Source of the DNA: Chimonanthus salicifolius
Taxonomy: Eukaryota > Streptophyta > Magnoliopsida > Laurales > Calycanthaceae
Direction: 5' to 3'
Length of the DNA stretch: 64,000 nucleotides
NCBI GenBank assembly: GCA_013350335.1
Contig: CM023535.1
Span: 27,000,617 to 27,064,616, forward strand
A program made the position numbers and the translations under genes. Under the pieces are notes generated by a model that saw nothing but the letters and a program-made list of their open reading frames with translations, ran no database searches and was not told the origin of the DNA. Positions 12,263 through 23,942 of this stretch are shown piece by piece. Position 1 is the stretch's first letter, and the number at the start of each line of letters is the position of its first letter.

Positions 12263-12678
12263 TTTTCTAAGTCATTGAAACATCGTTTGACTTAGTTTTC
12301 TCATAAGTTTTATATTTACATAGTTTGGGGAATTGCCAAATCAGCATCTTATATTTATTGTTTTGGGGAACTCTCCTATGTATCAAGTATTGTTTCTCAA
12401 TTCGGGGAAATCCTGTTGTTTCTTGTTTCGGGGAAATATGTCCTACTTTGCTACATTTGATAAATCCATGTTTATAGTGGTTATCCTTCCCTTGTTGTTA
12501 TTCCTTTTTCATCAAGTGTTGCTCTCACATTGAATGCTTCAGTCTGATTCTCAACAAAGCAAATTAATCTGGCCCCCGTGCAGCAAACTCCGAAGAGTCG
12601 GTCAGTTGGGATTCGTATCTTGTCAGTGAGACATGATACCTTATTAATCTTACTTGAAAGGTTCACACTTCCGGTTTC

Positions 12679-12690
12679 GCTCTGATACCA
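12679..12690 (-). other. Primer-binding site, initiator Met tRNA
   Basis: The minus strand reads TGGTATCAGAGC, complementary to the 3' end of plant initiator tRNA-Met, 2 bp from a CGTTACA LTR end at 12693. It fixes the minus orientation of the gag at 11770-12262. Confidence 0.8.
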
Positions 12691-12692
12691 AT

Positions 12693-12780
12693 TGTAACGT
12701 CCCACTCTCTCTCACTCTTTATTTAAAAAAAAAAAAAATAGACTCTGATTTTCGGCGAGTGAAAAAGGGCGGGGCGTTAT
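12693..12780. mobile_element. Gypsy LTR terminal segment in unexpected orientation
   Basis: Next to the PBS the plus strand should read like 5070-5155. After TGTAACG it instead reads like the reverse complement of that segment: 'tcccactctctctcactc', A tract, 'gattttcggcgagtg', ending GGGCGGGGCGTTATA. Both ends of this 88-bp piece therefore resemble the outer LTR terminus. Confidence 0.6.
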
Positions 12781-13753
12781 AGGGGGGGATTTAACTGGGT
12801 GTATTAATTTACTTTCAACACCTAGTATAATGTTGTATATCTTCTGAATTGACTAAATATTGATTTTGAATGTGGTTCCATGCGGGTGGGCAATAGGAAT
12901 GCATGTTAGCTGAGTGAGTAAATATCATGTGAACAAGTGAGATCTTCTGTTGGGTTAAATGGGGATTTAATCCATGTATTTGATATGCTTTAAATGATGT
13001 AATGTGCATATCAAGCAATTTGCCATCATGCACTGAGTGAAGCATTGGGCTGTGAATAGCTACAGTGTAGAGCGTTATCCGTCATGAATGAAGCACCAAG
13101 TTGTGAATAGCTGCAGTGTAGAGTGTTATACGTCCTAAGTGAAGCATTTGACTGTACCAGGTTGCAATGTAGAACGTATTGCGGACTGAGTGACACACTG
13201 GTTCGAGGTTAACATGGTGTAGACCACATGTATATAGATAGGGGCAATGTTTTATTATATAGAGTGCATGCATAGAAAATGATAGAATAACTTTGCTAAA
13301 GTGTTGACCCCATGTAGAGATTTGAATGATCTGAGTGTATAAATTGCATTGGGTGATAACATGCTTGGATGATAACATGTTAAATTTATTTGTTGTTTTC
13401 TCTTCACTTGGCTATGTAGCTCATATCCCTTACGTTTCAGGGAACTTGCCCAAGGAAGGGATCGATGCCGCTGATGTAGAATTTATCTATTATGTTTATC
13501 TGAGGCACAACTAAACATGTAATAAAACCACTATGGTTTCGATGTGCTATTCTGATGTTGTTTATCCTTCGTGATATTTATGCTATATGTTTGAGTCCAC
13601 ATGTAAAGAGAAATATGTGACATTTTGTATTTGGATTTTCTATCGCATACTTAAAAGGGCGAACGTAGAAACCCGTAGGTATCTCCCTGTGTGATTATAA
13701 AAAAAAAAAAAAAATCAGTCGCGTTTTGGCCCACATCGAGGCGGGGTGTGACA
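12781..13753 (+). mobile_element. 3' part of a gypsy (Tekay-like) LTR
   Basis: Shares with the end of the solo LTR at 19505-22492 the order: 'cacttggctatgtagct'/'cactgggctagttagcg' box, 'gtttcagg', 'ttgagtccacatgt', A tract, 'cagtcgcgttttggccc', and a terminal GGGGTGTGACA. The 5' part is missing. No coding sequence. Confidence 0.65.
13060..13200. repeat. Three imperfect ~57-bp repeats in LTR
   Basis: Units contain 'tgtgaatagctacagtgtag' or variants, then 'gagtgttatacgtc', then 'aagtgaagca'. They occupy the position of the tandem hairpin arrays in the other gypsy LTRs. Confidence 0.6.
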
Positions 13754-14190
13754 CTAACTATGAGCATAAGTCATGATTGTGTGAACAACATGTGATAAAA
13801 ACGTTTGGTAAGCAAGAGAGTTACTTCATTGGCAAGGTCTAATCTTAGGGATCCAATTAAATGTGTAATAATTTTTATCCAAGGATCCTAAGGTAGCTAG
13901 GTATGTCCTATGGTCCAATATACATGTAATGGATGACATTCATGAAGTCTAACTATCTTTAGTGCATTATGCGCCTTCCAAACATCACTGCTTCTGGACT
14001 TTAAGCTTAATTTGACTATGACGTTCTTACAGAGGTTAGATTCCAGACACATACGAACTTAGTCACAGAATTGACAAACTGGCCAGCTTAGTAAATTACC
14101 AATCTCAAGAATGCATATTTAACTATTTGGCCAACAGACCTTATTTGGTATTTTTTCTATTTAGTTATTTTGTTTCTTTTTTATTAATTG
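13754..14190. other. Unassigned spacer
   Basis: AT-rich DNA following the LTR end; nothing recognisable. Confidence 0.3.
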
Positions 14191-15260
14191 AAAATAAGGC
14201 TATAAATCCATTATTTGGCCAAGCTTTGTAAACATCCAGATTCTTATTATTGGAATTTATCAAAGTCCGGAGCTTCTTCAAATCACTCGAGTTTGGTGAG
14301 TTTGATTTTTTCTTTTGAAATTAATTTTATATTGTGTTGAGTTGATTTTTAATTAGATTACTTGGGATTACTTCAAATTATGTTTTGAAATTGAATCTCA
14401 GCTGATGCATCTTCCATCATCTAATTAAAAATTGCAATATGCAATTTAAGTTAATTAATTAGAAGGTTCTTCGAGTTTAACCTGAGTTCGCTAAAATTTT
14501 GGGTTCCAATTTTGAAATTCATAATTCAGCCTGAAAACCCGACAAAAAAAAAATTGTAAATTTGGACTGCATCAATCCCCAAAACCTTTCTCCTATACTT
14601 TGGATTGACATTCAATTGAAGCATCAACACATCACCGAAAAGAAAGAAGGAGAAAGATCATTAAAAACACGCCCACACCGTACATCAAGGGGCAATGCAT
14701 TCTTGGTAAAATATGTTGTACTAGTAGTTTCAATCTTTTGTGAGATATTTGTAAGAGGTTGTTAACCCCAAGTTTATTCCAAGAGAAGTGTTCTCTTAGG
14801 GATTCGGTTTAATCTCCACTCGAAAGAGAGATTGATTGTCGGGTCACATTCCACCCTTAAGAGAGAGATTCGTAATCGGGTCACACTCCACCCTTAAGAG
14901 AGAGATTTATAAACAGTTTCTTCTTCACCCATAAGAAGAAGGGATTAGTATTTTTTATTCAAGTGAGTTACTTGGGTCGTGGATGAGACGGTTTTGCCGA
15001 ACCATGTAAAAATATTCTTATCACAATTTATCTATCTCCTCACTTTACTTTGTGAAATCATATTCATATCTTACATTTGTGCACAAACTTATTGTGAGAA
15101 CTATTCATTGTTGATATTAGACTTGGATCATCATCTATCTTAAATTGTGACTTAATTGCTAAATCTCTAATTGGATAACAAATTGGGTTAATCACAAAGG
15201 GACCAATCTTTATTTGACCAACTTTATCTAAAAAGTTGAAATTCTGCCAGAAGCCATATT
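14191..15260 (+). mobile_element. Copia-like LTR relic
   Basis: A TATA-like 'ctataaatcc' at 14201 is followed by a leader and then 'gttttgccgaaccatgtaaa' near 14991, a signature commonly seen near the 3' end of plant copia LTRs. At 14815-14910 three ~35-bp units with 'ccacccttaagagagagatt' and 'atcgggtcaca' repeat in tandem. Boundaries and target duplication were not found. Confidence 0.45.
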
Positions 15261-15299
15261 CATCCCCTCACTAGAACTATTCTAGCTCAACTAACACAT

Positions 15300-15705
15300 C
15301 CAATATTAAAGAGTTTCTCTGCATGACAATATTCTTCAAAAATGCTCTCTAGAATGGGATGTGCTAATATGCGCTAGTTCATTTATGGCCTATTTTTTTA
15401 AGTAACGTATCTAATATAGAGAGATCTCTTCATGATACTATTATTCAAAAATTCTCTCTGGAATAGGATGAGCTACACTCTAGAGATATGCGTTAGTTTC
15501 TAGGTATAAACGCTAGTTTCAGTGTGTATATTTGCTATTAACTAACTAGCGCCTATTTTAGAAAGTAGTGCATCTAATATCAGAAAGGTCTTTGCATGAC
15601 AATATTCTTCAAAAAAGAAGGAGAAATCTCTGGAATGGAATGCACTACACTCTACAAATATGCTCTAGTTATTAATTAATGCATATTTTTTAAATACCGC
15701 GTATT
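15300..15705. repeat. Three-copy tandem repeat, ~110-160 bp units
   Basis: Units starting near 15301, 15411 and 15571 share 'ctaatatcagagaggtct', 'catgacaatattcttcaaaa', 'ctctggaatgggatg' and 'tatgcgctagtt' in the same order. The middle unit is expanded by extra 'gctagtt' motifs. Confidence 0.7.
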
Positions 15706-15848
15706 TCCTAAAACTAGCGTTTATTGGTTAAAATGTGTTGGATGCTAGTATGTGCGCTAAATAATATCTAGCACTTATTATACTTTATATTTTAAGAAAG
15801 TCCAAGTTCAATTATATTTTGGAGAATATGCAACAATGTTTAAAGATT

Positions 15849-16135
15849 AAACGGCTTGAATAAAATTGATTGACTTAATTGAGTAAATTTGAGTTGTAAA
15901 ATAAAATCCAATTGAATTGAATACAATGAATTCAATAATTAGTCCTATTGAGCAATTGAATAAAATGAACACAATTACATTGAATTCAGTATATTGAATA
16001 TATTGAATTATTTTGAGTACTTGAATTGAATAAGTTGAATACAATTGTTGAATAAAAATGAATACAATGAATCTTGTCAAGAAGTTAAATACAATTGAAT
16101 AAATTGAATGCAATCATTGAATAAAATACAATTTG
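15849..16135. repeat. Degenerate TTGAATA minisatellite
   Basis: A run of imperfect 'ttgaataaaa'/'ttgaatacaa' units of about 10-17 bp. It abuts the 3' end of the MULE remnant. Apparent reading frames here only reflect this repeat. Confidence 0.75.
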
Positions 16136-16140
16136 ATTAT

Positions 16141-17226
16141 AATATTGTATGTGAAATGGAAATGGCAGAGAAAAGATCGGTGTGGTCTCTGCTGTCCTTC
16201 TTGGAGGAAATTTGCAGCTAGCTCTATTGTGTCCCCTTTGCCCACGTGTTGAACAGGTATGTATTTTCCATCCTCGGACTTCCGTGTGAATCTTGTTCTT
16301 ACGTGGATGTCCAAGTTAAGCTCTAGCATATGCGGATAACTTTTGTTTTTAAATTTGCGTGTGAAAAACTCCACTAATATATGTAATGGAAATGGTGAAT
16401 AATTGCATTGTACACAGAGTGATATGTATCGCGGCAAAGAACCATTGCTCACAAAAGTGGTACACATTCAACCCTCTGAAAGAAATTTATGCTAGTGCAA
16501 GGACGCATGGTAATTCCAATGCATCAAACTATTTACATGAGCATGATCTCCTGTGGAGGAAGACAACATTTGTCCGATAATATGACACGACCTGAAATTC
16601 AAATTCTCTGGCCTACCATACGGTGAGATGACGTGTTTCCTTATATTTATCCAACAAGTGTTTCTCGACAACAGGTGTTAAGACTGTAGTCATTGAAAGT
16701 GCTTCGGTGCAACGATGTCGATAGAATGATATCTTAATGTATATCGCCTCTATCAACTCCATCATAGGCATGCTCTTGCACCCCTAAATAGACTATTGAC
16801 ACACTCGACATTATTTGTTATATACATTTCGTATCTCCGACCCTTTGCAAATGCCATGGTGCAGTAGTGTTTCTTAATATTAGATAGCCATGCAAATGCA
16901 TCTTCTGATTGTTGCATGTATATATCATGCTCCATAGGCCAAAATGTTCATCGATGTTTTAGGTTCATCATACAACGGACGGTGCTCATCTTCAACCGTT
17001 GTGCTCCTCTTTGCAACATTTCAGATGAGCTGAATGGTACGTTCATTTTATCCTCTTGACCGAGGATGACAGGATAATAAGCATCGTTTGTTTCATTATT
17101 GTATGCTATGTCTGGTTGTATAGTTGGTTCATGTAAAAAGTCTGTGTCGTAAGTGTTAGGCACAAAGTCTCTGCCGTATATATGTTCCTACAATGAAGAA
17201 AAATGTATATTAGAAATAGTTATGAT
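16141..17226 (-). pseudogene. MULE (Mutator-like) transposase, C-terminal part
   Basis: Minus-strand reading gives a run typical of plant MuDR/MULE transposases: PNTYDTDFLHEP and DAYYPVI, then EDAFAWLSNIKKHY, NNVECVNSLFRGAR, then a SWIM zinc finger (CSCK...LELPC, with the usual final His read as Leu), then a zinc knuckle CSTRGQRGHNRASC whose second Cys is Arg. The central catalytic (DDE) domain normally between LKHR and EDAFAW is missing, so this copy is internally deleted as well as interrupted by stops and frameshifts. A TTTTCTTCATTGTAG intron 3' end lies at 17189-17203, so the LTR inserted at 17227 probably fell in an intron. The N-terminal part lies beyond that LTR at 22515-22995. MULE transposases move Mutator-type DNA transposons; this one cannot be active. 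Confidence 0.75.
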
Positions 17227-17300
17227 TGTTAGTGCCCCGACTTGCTGAGTCACCTGTTTATCAAGTTCGTGACTTAAGTGAAGGCTTTCCTTGAAGAGAG

Positions 17301-17923
17301 TGTAAAATAATATGACCCACATCATTATGACCCATTTAACTTGAGTCAAACACAGGACCCATAATCAAATGAAAGGACGTGTCGGTTATGAAGAGGTGGA
17401 TTCGGTTGTCATTATGATGGGTTGTGACTTTAGTTTTAATAACCTCCTGAGGGTCCTCTCTCTCCCATAACTATTTTTTCTCTGCAATTATTGGATCCCA
17501 TCACCAGAAGGAATAACAGAGCATTGAGACTAAAGGAAGGGCAGGAAAGAGAAATCCAAAGGCATCTCCATTTCTCTATCTTTTACTTTGTTTTGATTTC
17601 TTTCAAAAGGGCTAAAAGAAATAAAGCACCGTAGCAGAAAGAAAGCAGTAGGAAACAAAAGCAGTGCAGTGAAAGGTTTTGTTACAGTAATAGTAGCGAT
17701 GGATTCATTGGGTATGATTTTACATTATTATGATGTCATTTCCGCATTATGTTAATATTATGATTATGATAATTTTGTAAAGCATTAATGATTCAAGATC
17801 TTGTGGATTTATCATAGAGGATTGAATTAAGTTAATAAATGGGTATGAATTAAATAATGAACTAAATTATTTAATTATTAAATTCATACCCAAATTGTCA
17901 ATCCATTAAAGAAAATTATAACA
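17301..17923. mobile_element. Small nested solo LTR, 623 bp
   Basis: Begins TGTAAAATAATATGACC and ends AAATTATAACA, flanked by a perfect GAGAG duplication (17296-17300 and 17924-17928). Intact copies of the host LTR (52321) read straight through this point as 'ttgaagagagaagctcaag', proving the insertion. The family is not recognised; size suggests copia. Confidence 0.85.
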
Positions 17924-18159
17924 GAGAGAAGCTCAAGACTCAGGATCTCAAGCGTTGGTTTATGTGTGGAGACTTAACGGATCAACATGTATGGCAATCA
18001 CTGATGGTAAGTGACTATAAATGTCCTTAGGTGATACCCAGACCTTAGGTGGACCATGCTTAGGTGTAGAGATCACATTAGGATAACTAATCAAGCCTAA
18101 TATGTGTTTGATAATGAATTGGAACCTAATTTGAAAATATGAATTCACTGTCAGGGTGA

Positions 18160-18700
18160 CACATCGTATCGGGCGATCATTCGCCAAAGACAGCACACGA
18201 CCAATCGTGGTCTTGCGAAATGTCGTGTTGAAAGTCGAGGGGTCTGGTTGAACAAGATTTTCAAACCCATGTGGTCTCAGGACGATACAATCGGGAGCTC
18301 ACGATCGATAGTCTAGAACCTTAACGAATCAATCGTATGGACGATGTATCGCTCAAATAAGACATAGGTTGGAGTTAAGCAAAGCCTGGAAAACATGGAA
18401 GCATACGATCAATCAGGCAAGCGGTCGATCGTGAGTACATGGCAGTAACAGATCGGCATCATGATCAATTGTCTTGGGCCTGGATGAGACTTGGCACTGG
18501 AAATCACAGTCAATCTCAGGCCTAGACATTCGCCAACCCGTGATCCGTTGCCAAATACACGGACGATCAGTCGTGTGGCACGATTCATCATGATGTTACC
18601 GTTTGAATAGCCATTACAGTGCATTAAATTCTCAACGGTCGGGTTGGTGGAAAGGAATTTAAATACGGACGATCGATCACCTGTACACAATCAATCATGT
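18160..18700. repeat. U3 motif cluster (CGATCNATCG type)
   Basis: Dispersed short motifs such as 'cgggcgatcattcg', 'cacgaccaatcgtgg', 'cacgatcgatag', 'gcggtcgatcgtgag', 'cggacgatcagtcgtg' and 'cggacgatcgatcac' at irregular 25-70 bp spacing on both strands. The cluster ends just upstream of the LTR TATA box at 18733. Confidence 0.8.
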
Positions 18701-20289
18701 GGGTCTGTGTTACAAAAGAAATTATGTTTGCCTATAAATACCACATTGATTGGGGTGTTTAAGATTGATGATGAGAGAGCATTCATTCCTCACCTACTAG
18801 AGTTAATCCCTCAAACACCAAAGGCAAAAATCATACGCTTATTCTCTCTTGGCAAATCAATTGTAAATCATTCAAGTATCTAATCGGTAAAGATTGAGAT
18901 TAAGAGAGAAGGATTAAGTTAAAGCTCTAGGATAGACATTGGACCTCCAATTTCCTAGATACCTAAGGATTGTGGTTGCTCTATACGATGGGTCTTTGTC
19001 AACGTCGGGATTGTACGAGCTTACATTGGATGGATCATTTTAGAAGCACATCTACACATTTAGAAGGCTTCAAGGCAAGTACTTCCTAGTTTGATTTTTT
19101 TTTTTTTAAAAAAAATCATATTATTGTGAAGTGGATTAAAGAGATAGTTTTTTATCTTGAACCACTATAAAAAATAGTGGGATAGGAATTAAGTGAAAGT
19201 CTCAATCCATTGGATAGGTGGAAGTCCTATTCTATTGTGTTGGTGTAATTCCAACGCTTAGTAATTGGAGATAACCCAAGGTTGGGTGAGTCTCAACAGT
19301 GGATGTAGGTTGTTTAACCGAACTACTATAAATCGTGTGCATTGTCTCTTTGTGCGATTGTTTTTTATCTTGCACACATTCCAAATCACACACTTGATTA
19401 ATTAAGTTTAATTCCGCACTACATTAATCCAGTAAAATTTAAAAAGGCCCCATAATTTGTGATTACCCTATTCACCCCCACTCTAGAGTTAATCCGATTC
19501 TAAGTGTAATACCCTACCCCAGATTAGGCGCGTTTTAGTTTAATAATTTTGTTTAACCGGTTAATCTCGAAGATTTCGGTTAGGGCTTTAAGGAAAGCCC
19601 AGGTTTGGCCCAATCCGAACTCGAAAGCTCAGTGATCCAACTCGCCCAGCTGGAGGGGCATTTTGGTAATTTACCGCTTCTAGTCATTATTATTTTTTGA
19701 ATTATGTTATTATGTGATTATTATTGGATGATATGATTGTCCTTAATCAAGGAATTGTATTTCTGATTTTAAAATAATTTTATTTTCAGAAAATAGGATT
19801 TTAAATCCGCCCGTCAAAACCCCGAAAGGGAGTAATAATTATTTTAAATGACTTTGGAAATGAGATAAATTTCGTATTTTGTGTTAGGCCATTTTAAGAA
19901 TGGTCTAGTTATTTCTTTGCACCCCAAAATGATGTTTCTAAATTGTTTTACTAAACATTTGTTTAATTAAGTAAATAGTGTTAAAATATGATTTTTATTT
20001 AAATAAATGGTTTTTATGGAGTTTTAAATCTCAAAAATTTTATGGTAGCTAAGGTTTTTAAAAACCCAACCTATCTGTAAGGTTGGATCAAAATTTTTGA
20101 GCTTCTAAAAACAGGTTTTAGTTAAAAATCAGATTTTTATTAAAACCAGGACCTTTTTGCAAAAATGGAAGTTCGCAAGGGCTGATCTGCAACCAAACAG
20201 TAATCTGCCGATTACTGTTTGGAGCGTCAGCAGGCATCGCATGTAGCCGCATGCAAAGGCCGGTTCGCCCCTTTTCCTGGCCGGATTTC

Positions 20290-20298
20290 TATAAAAAG
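20290..20298 (+). promoter_or_regulatory. LTR TATA box
   Basis: TATAAAAAG followed about 30 bp later by a CT-rich tract (tctcttctcttctccctccc). The related LTR at 62884 has TATAAGA at 63648. Confidence 0.5.
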
Positions 20299-20798
20299 GG
20301 CCCTCATCTCTTCTCTTCTCCCTCCCAGCAAATCTCTCCTCTCTCAGTCTCCCACTCGGCCAAGAAACCAGCCCAGCCAAACCTTTGTTTTTCTCTCTGT
20401 TTTTCCAGTCATAACTTAAAGGGAAAAATTTTCAAAGATCAGATTTCCAGCCTAGGAACTCCAGTAAAGGTAACCACTGTATTCCTTTTCAAATTCTAGG
20501 TGGTTTAGAATCAAGAAAAACTGATTTTGACCCTGTTTTGAGTAAGAAAAACCAGTTTGAAATCTAACGAAAAACCATGGGTTCCTTATACCCGTGAACT
20601 TTCGGTGTTAAAATCGGATGGCCCGGTGACCTTCAAAGCTCCAAACCTCTCCCTATGGAAAGAGGACTTCCAGAGGAATCCATCGAACCGGTCAGATATG
20701 AAAATCGAATCCGGAAAATCCACTATTTTCAGATTCATTTTTCATGTTTTCCCGGCCGTTTACTATCTGTTGCAGATAGTGAAGGAAGGAGGAAGAGG

Positions 20799-20799
20799 A

Positions 20800-20878
<79 letters not shown>

Positions 20879-20889
20879 ATATATATATA
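20799..20889. repeat. Poly-A plus (TA)n microsatellite
   Basis: About 20 A followed by about 35 TA units with one phase break at 20867. It is absent from the related LTR segment, so it arose after insertion of this copy. Confidence 0.95.
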
Positions 20890-21096
20890 GATTATGTTGC
20901 TGCTTGTGATTTGTGATGTTAGTACCTATTGAAAAAAAAATGAATAAATATTATTTTTGGATTATTGAAAAAAAAAGATAATAATAATATTTTTGTTGGA
21001 TTATGTGATGTGATGTTAGTACCCCTTTTTGTTAATTAAAATTGTATTAACCCTCTTCTCTTATTACTTATAGTGTAAATACTATTGTATTCACTT

Positions 21097-21175
21097 CCAG
21101 GCCGACCCTATTGGTCGGGCACTGAGTGATCTCACTTCCAGGCCGACGCTATATTTGTCGGGCACTGAGTGACTT
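21097..21175. repeat. Two tandem hairpin units in LTR
   Basis: Two units 'cacttccaggccgac...gtcgggcactgagtga', each with a CCGAC/GTCGG stem (loops 'cctattg' and 'gctatattt'). Confidence 0.75.
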
Positions 21176-22514
21176 GAGGCCTAAATCAAAATGTCAGATC
21201 TGGTCCTATCCAGAAGACAACCGGAAAGTGACCCGAGGATCTAGACCTACCTCAATAAGTCAATCTGATCAATGCCCAGAAGACAATATGAGTTTTGGGC
21301 TGAGCCCCTTTTTATTATATTATTATCTTGTGGATGCTTATAATTTAAAAATGATAGAAACCCAGTAGGAGACTCAATTCTATATACCTTGGATATTTTT
21401 GAAAAAACGTGAGATTTCAAAATACTACTTGTGTGTATGTATTTGATCTGTATATTGATTGTGCACTTGTCTGTTTGTTTGAACAGAAACCGCGTAACCA
21501 CACAATCACGGTAAGGGAACTTAACTTTGCAGCTTGATGTAAACAGGTTTAATTGATATGGATATTTGAGCAATGAGTGGTTTCAAATTTGATGAACTCA
21601 CTCATGTGCCTAGACTTGACGCACTATGGTAAGAGTGCCTATAATGTTGATCAGATGAAATGTTTAAGACTGCTTCCATGTGCCTTGACTATTGAACTAA
21701 TATTGGCCATATGAGAGATGGTTTACGTCTACTGGACCACGGGTGTCGACAGTTGCTGACTTAAGGGTGTCAGTATCGGCTATGGTAGTACCAGAGATGT
21801 ACTTAAAAGGATGTATTTTGACCGTGTCGGGACTTAATACAATGGTCTTAGCGTAGTTGGCAGGCGTTACGTTGGATGATAGCAGTATTGGAAAGGAAAT
21901 GATGATTTATGAAGATTATGATAATATTATACTTATTTATGATCAAGCATGAGATATTTATTACAACTGTTGATTATTGTGTTAACCTGTTGTTTACTTA
22001 ACTGCACTGTTATATTTCCTTCACTGGGCTAGTTAGCGCACCCCACTCACCTTTCAGGAGATGAACCTGATGAGGAGAACCCTTTTTTTCAAGCTTAGGG
22101 TGGATAAGCTGCGGCGGTGTTTCGGGATTCCCCCTGAGGGGAATACCCTTATATTTGCTTGTTGGTTATTGGAACCATTTACTTTTGTCAAGTACCGGGT
22201 GTGGTACTTGATTTGTTTAAACGTGATGTATTAAACTTTTATGCCTTTGTTGTGACTTTGAGATGATGTTTTGTAATAATAATTCAGTGTTGGATTTATG
22301 TGATTCTATGATGTGTTGTCGTTGTGCTTTGTTGAATCAGACTTATGGTACATGTTTGAGTCCACATGTTGGGATCATGTGTGACTCTGGGCCCAACTGT
22401 TGATCCGGCCCAGTTAATTTACTTGTGTTGGTTTAATCTTTAAAAAAAAAAACAGTTGCGTTCCGGGCCCACCCTTCTAGTGGGGCGTGACACTAAGCAC
22501 TCAGAAAACTTTCA

Positions 22515-22995
22515 ATGATCACTATTATTTATACTTATGGTTCTTTAACTAACATGTTTTATTATAAATACTTGTTCAAGTCAACTCTAAAATGTGATCA
22601 ACTTGGATGGCTTCTGTGATCCGAGCTTCTGGTCACACTTGTATTTCTTGGAACCAATTTTGGACTATTTATTTGTATACTTGATGAGGGTAAAAATATA
22701 TTGTCTATGTACATAACATAAGAGGTATCGTCTCTCAATATTTTTAAAATCGTCTCATAATCGTGTTGATCTTCAATATCTTTCAATATAAATGTTCGAC
22801 CAATATAGTGCAAGTATCTAATGCATAGTGAAACTTCCTCTCTCTTCCAATTCGTAGTTTGTCATACTTTTTCTACAAGACCATTGTATATATCTCCATG
22901 GCTAATAAATAAAGATTTATTTCTAGCACCAACATAGTTTTGATGTCCTCCTTCTTTTGTTACTTGCCGTCAAAGAAACAAAATATGGGAATCTC
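22515..22995 (-). pseudogene. MULE transposase, N-terminal part
   Basis: Minus-strand reading shows the usual MULE N-terminus: IPIFCFFDGK, then (after a frameshift) EGGHQNYVGARNKSLFISHG and DIYNGLVEKV, another frameshift, YDKLRIGREEVSLCIRYLHY, then DDTSYVMYIDN and a stop-ended tail. This N-terminal domain precedes the zinc-finger and DDE core in the family. It belongs with 16141-17226, from which it is separated by the solo LTR at 17227-22514. At least two frameshifts and one stop show it is dead. Assignment rests on the pattern of short conserved words, not on an alignment. Confidence 0.65.
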
Positions 22996-23417
22996 ATCAT
23001 GCGACAGTGTCTTACAAATAGAATATGAGACAAGAATGAAATTATTAGTTGCAAAAGCAAAATAAGATACATTTACTAAATAGAACTGCAATATTTTTAT
23101 CAATAAAAATATATAAAATGCACGGGTTCTTTTAACAAAAATATAATGAACTCTCTTGAATTTTGAGACTCTTCGAAGATATTTCACACACTTGTGATGA
23201 ACTGAAAAAGAATATTAAAATGGAAGAAAGATCGGAGTTGGGTCGCTCTTTTGAAGTAAAGAAATGTCACTTTCATAAAGTAAATTAAATCGGAGCTACG
23301 TGCTCTAAATGCTTACCGCTATGAATGGAGTCAGTGAGTCTTAAATATATGCTAATATTGGCAATATGAACTAGTTTAGACTACCGCTGACATGTTTTGG
23401 TTTAGACTAGTACATGC

Positions 23418-23600
23418 GCAGGACCGTCTAGAAACAAGTTGAGGTCTAAGACAAAAAAATTTAAATGGACTTTCTTGGTATTTAACATATTATTATAAAT
23501 AATATTTAATTAAAATTAAAATTATATATTATAAAATAAATTATTTTAGACAATAATTTTTTTAACTTAAAAAGATCAAGAGGCCAATAATACAGAACAT
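23418..23600. mobile_element. hAT 3'-terminal fragment
   Basis: Resembles the hAT 3' end at 29566-29700: 'caagttgaggtctaagac', 'tggactttcttggtattta', then an AT-rich stretch. The coding part found at 29686 is absent, so this is a deleted derivative. Confidence 0.5.
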
Positions 23601-23942
23601 TAAAAAATTTACCCATTCGAGTGAAATTAGCATATTTATCCCAGTAAAATTAGCATATTCAGAAATTAAAATAGAATAAGAACAATTTAAAAGATAAGTA
23701 TACTGAGTGGGCTAAAGTGTAAACAGAGAGTGAGAGGGTAATTATTTAGACATGGGATTTTTCTTTAGCACACACGGATTTTCAAATTTTTACCAGAAAT
23801 TACCATTTTGCCTTTCTGCTTCTACATCGTCCGGACGTGAGTTAAGAACATTTTTCCTTCGTTCGGACCATCGGATCGTTCGGACCATTATTCATACATA
23901 AATTCCATTAGTCCGGACGGTCTACAGATACCTAAGTAATGC
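23601..23942. other. Spacer with a GTCCGGAC motif cluster
   Basis: No gene. At 23829-23930 the words 'catcgtccggacgtg', 'cgttcggaccatcgga', 'cgttcggaccatta' and 'agtccggacggtc' recur, another short-motif cluster with its own core. Confidence 0.45.

Larger units (their letters stand above)
19505..22492 (+). mobile_element. Gypsy (Tekay-like) solo LTR
   Basis: A 2988-bp LTR: TGTAATACCCTACCCC at the start, GGGGCGTGACA at the end, perfect CTAAG target duplication (19500-19504 and 22493-22497). TATA box TATAAAAAG at 20290-20298 is followed by a pyrimidine-rich leader. The first 1.1 kb is collinear with 62884-64000. The class (chromovirus, Tekay-like) is inferred from LTR termini and size only. 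Confidence 0.9.
17227..22514 (+). mobile_element. Solo LTR of the gag+ORF2 family, with two nested LTRs
   Basis: Starts TGTTAGTGCCCCGACTTGCT, ends AACTTTCA, and is flanked by a perfect ATGAT duplication (17222-17226 and 22515-22519) within a MULE gene. Removing the nested LTRs 17301-17923 and 19505-22492 with their duplications leaves about 1667 bp, close to the 1675 and 1729 bp of element B's LTRs. A TATA box (TATAAATA, 18733-18740) follows a motif cluster. No internal region remains. Confidence 0.9.

Noticed and set aside
16386..16580. Plus-strand frame over the MULE
   Set aside because: Antisense to the SWIM region; conserved words are on the minus strand.
20557..20916. 119-codon frame ending in Tyr-Ile repeats
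   Set aside because: It crosses a poly-A and (TA)n microsatellite inside a solo LTR; no domain.
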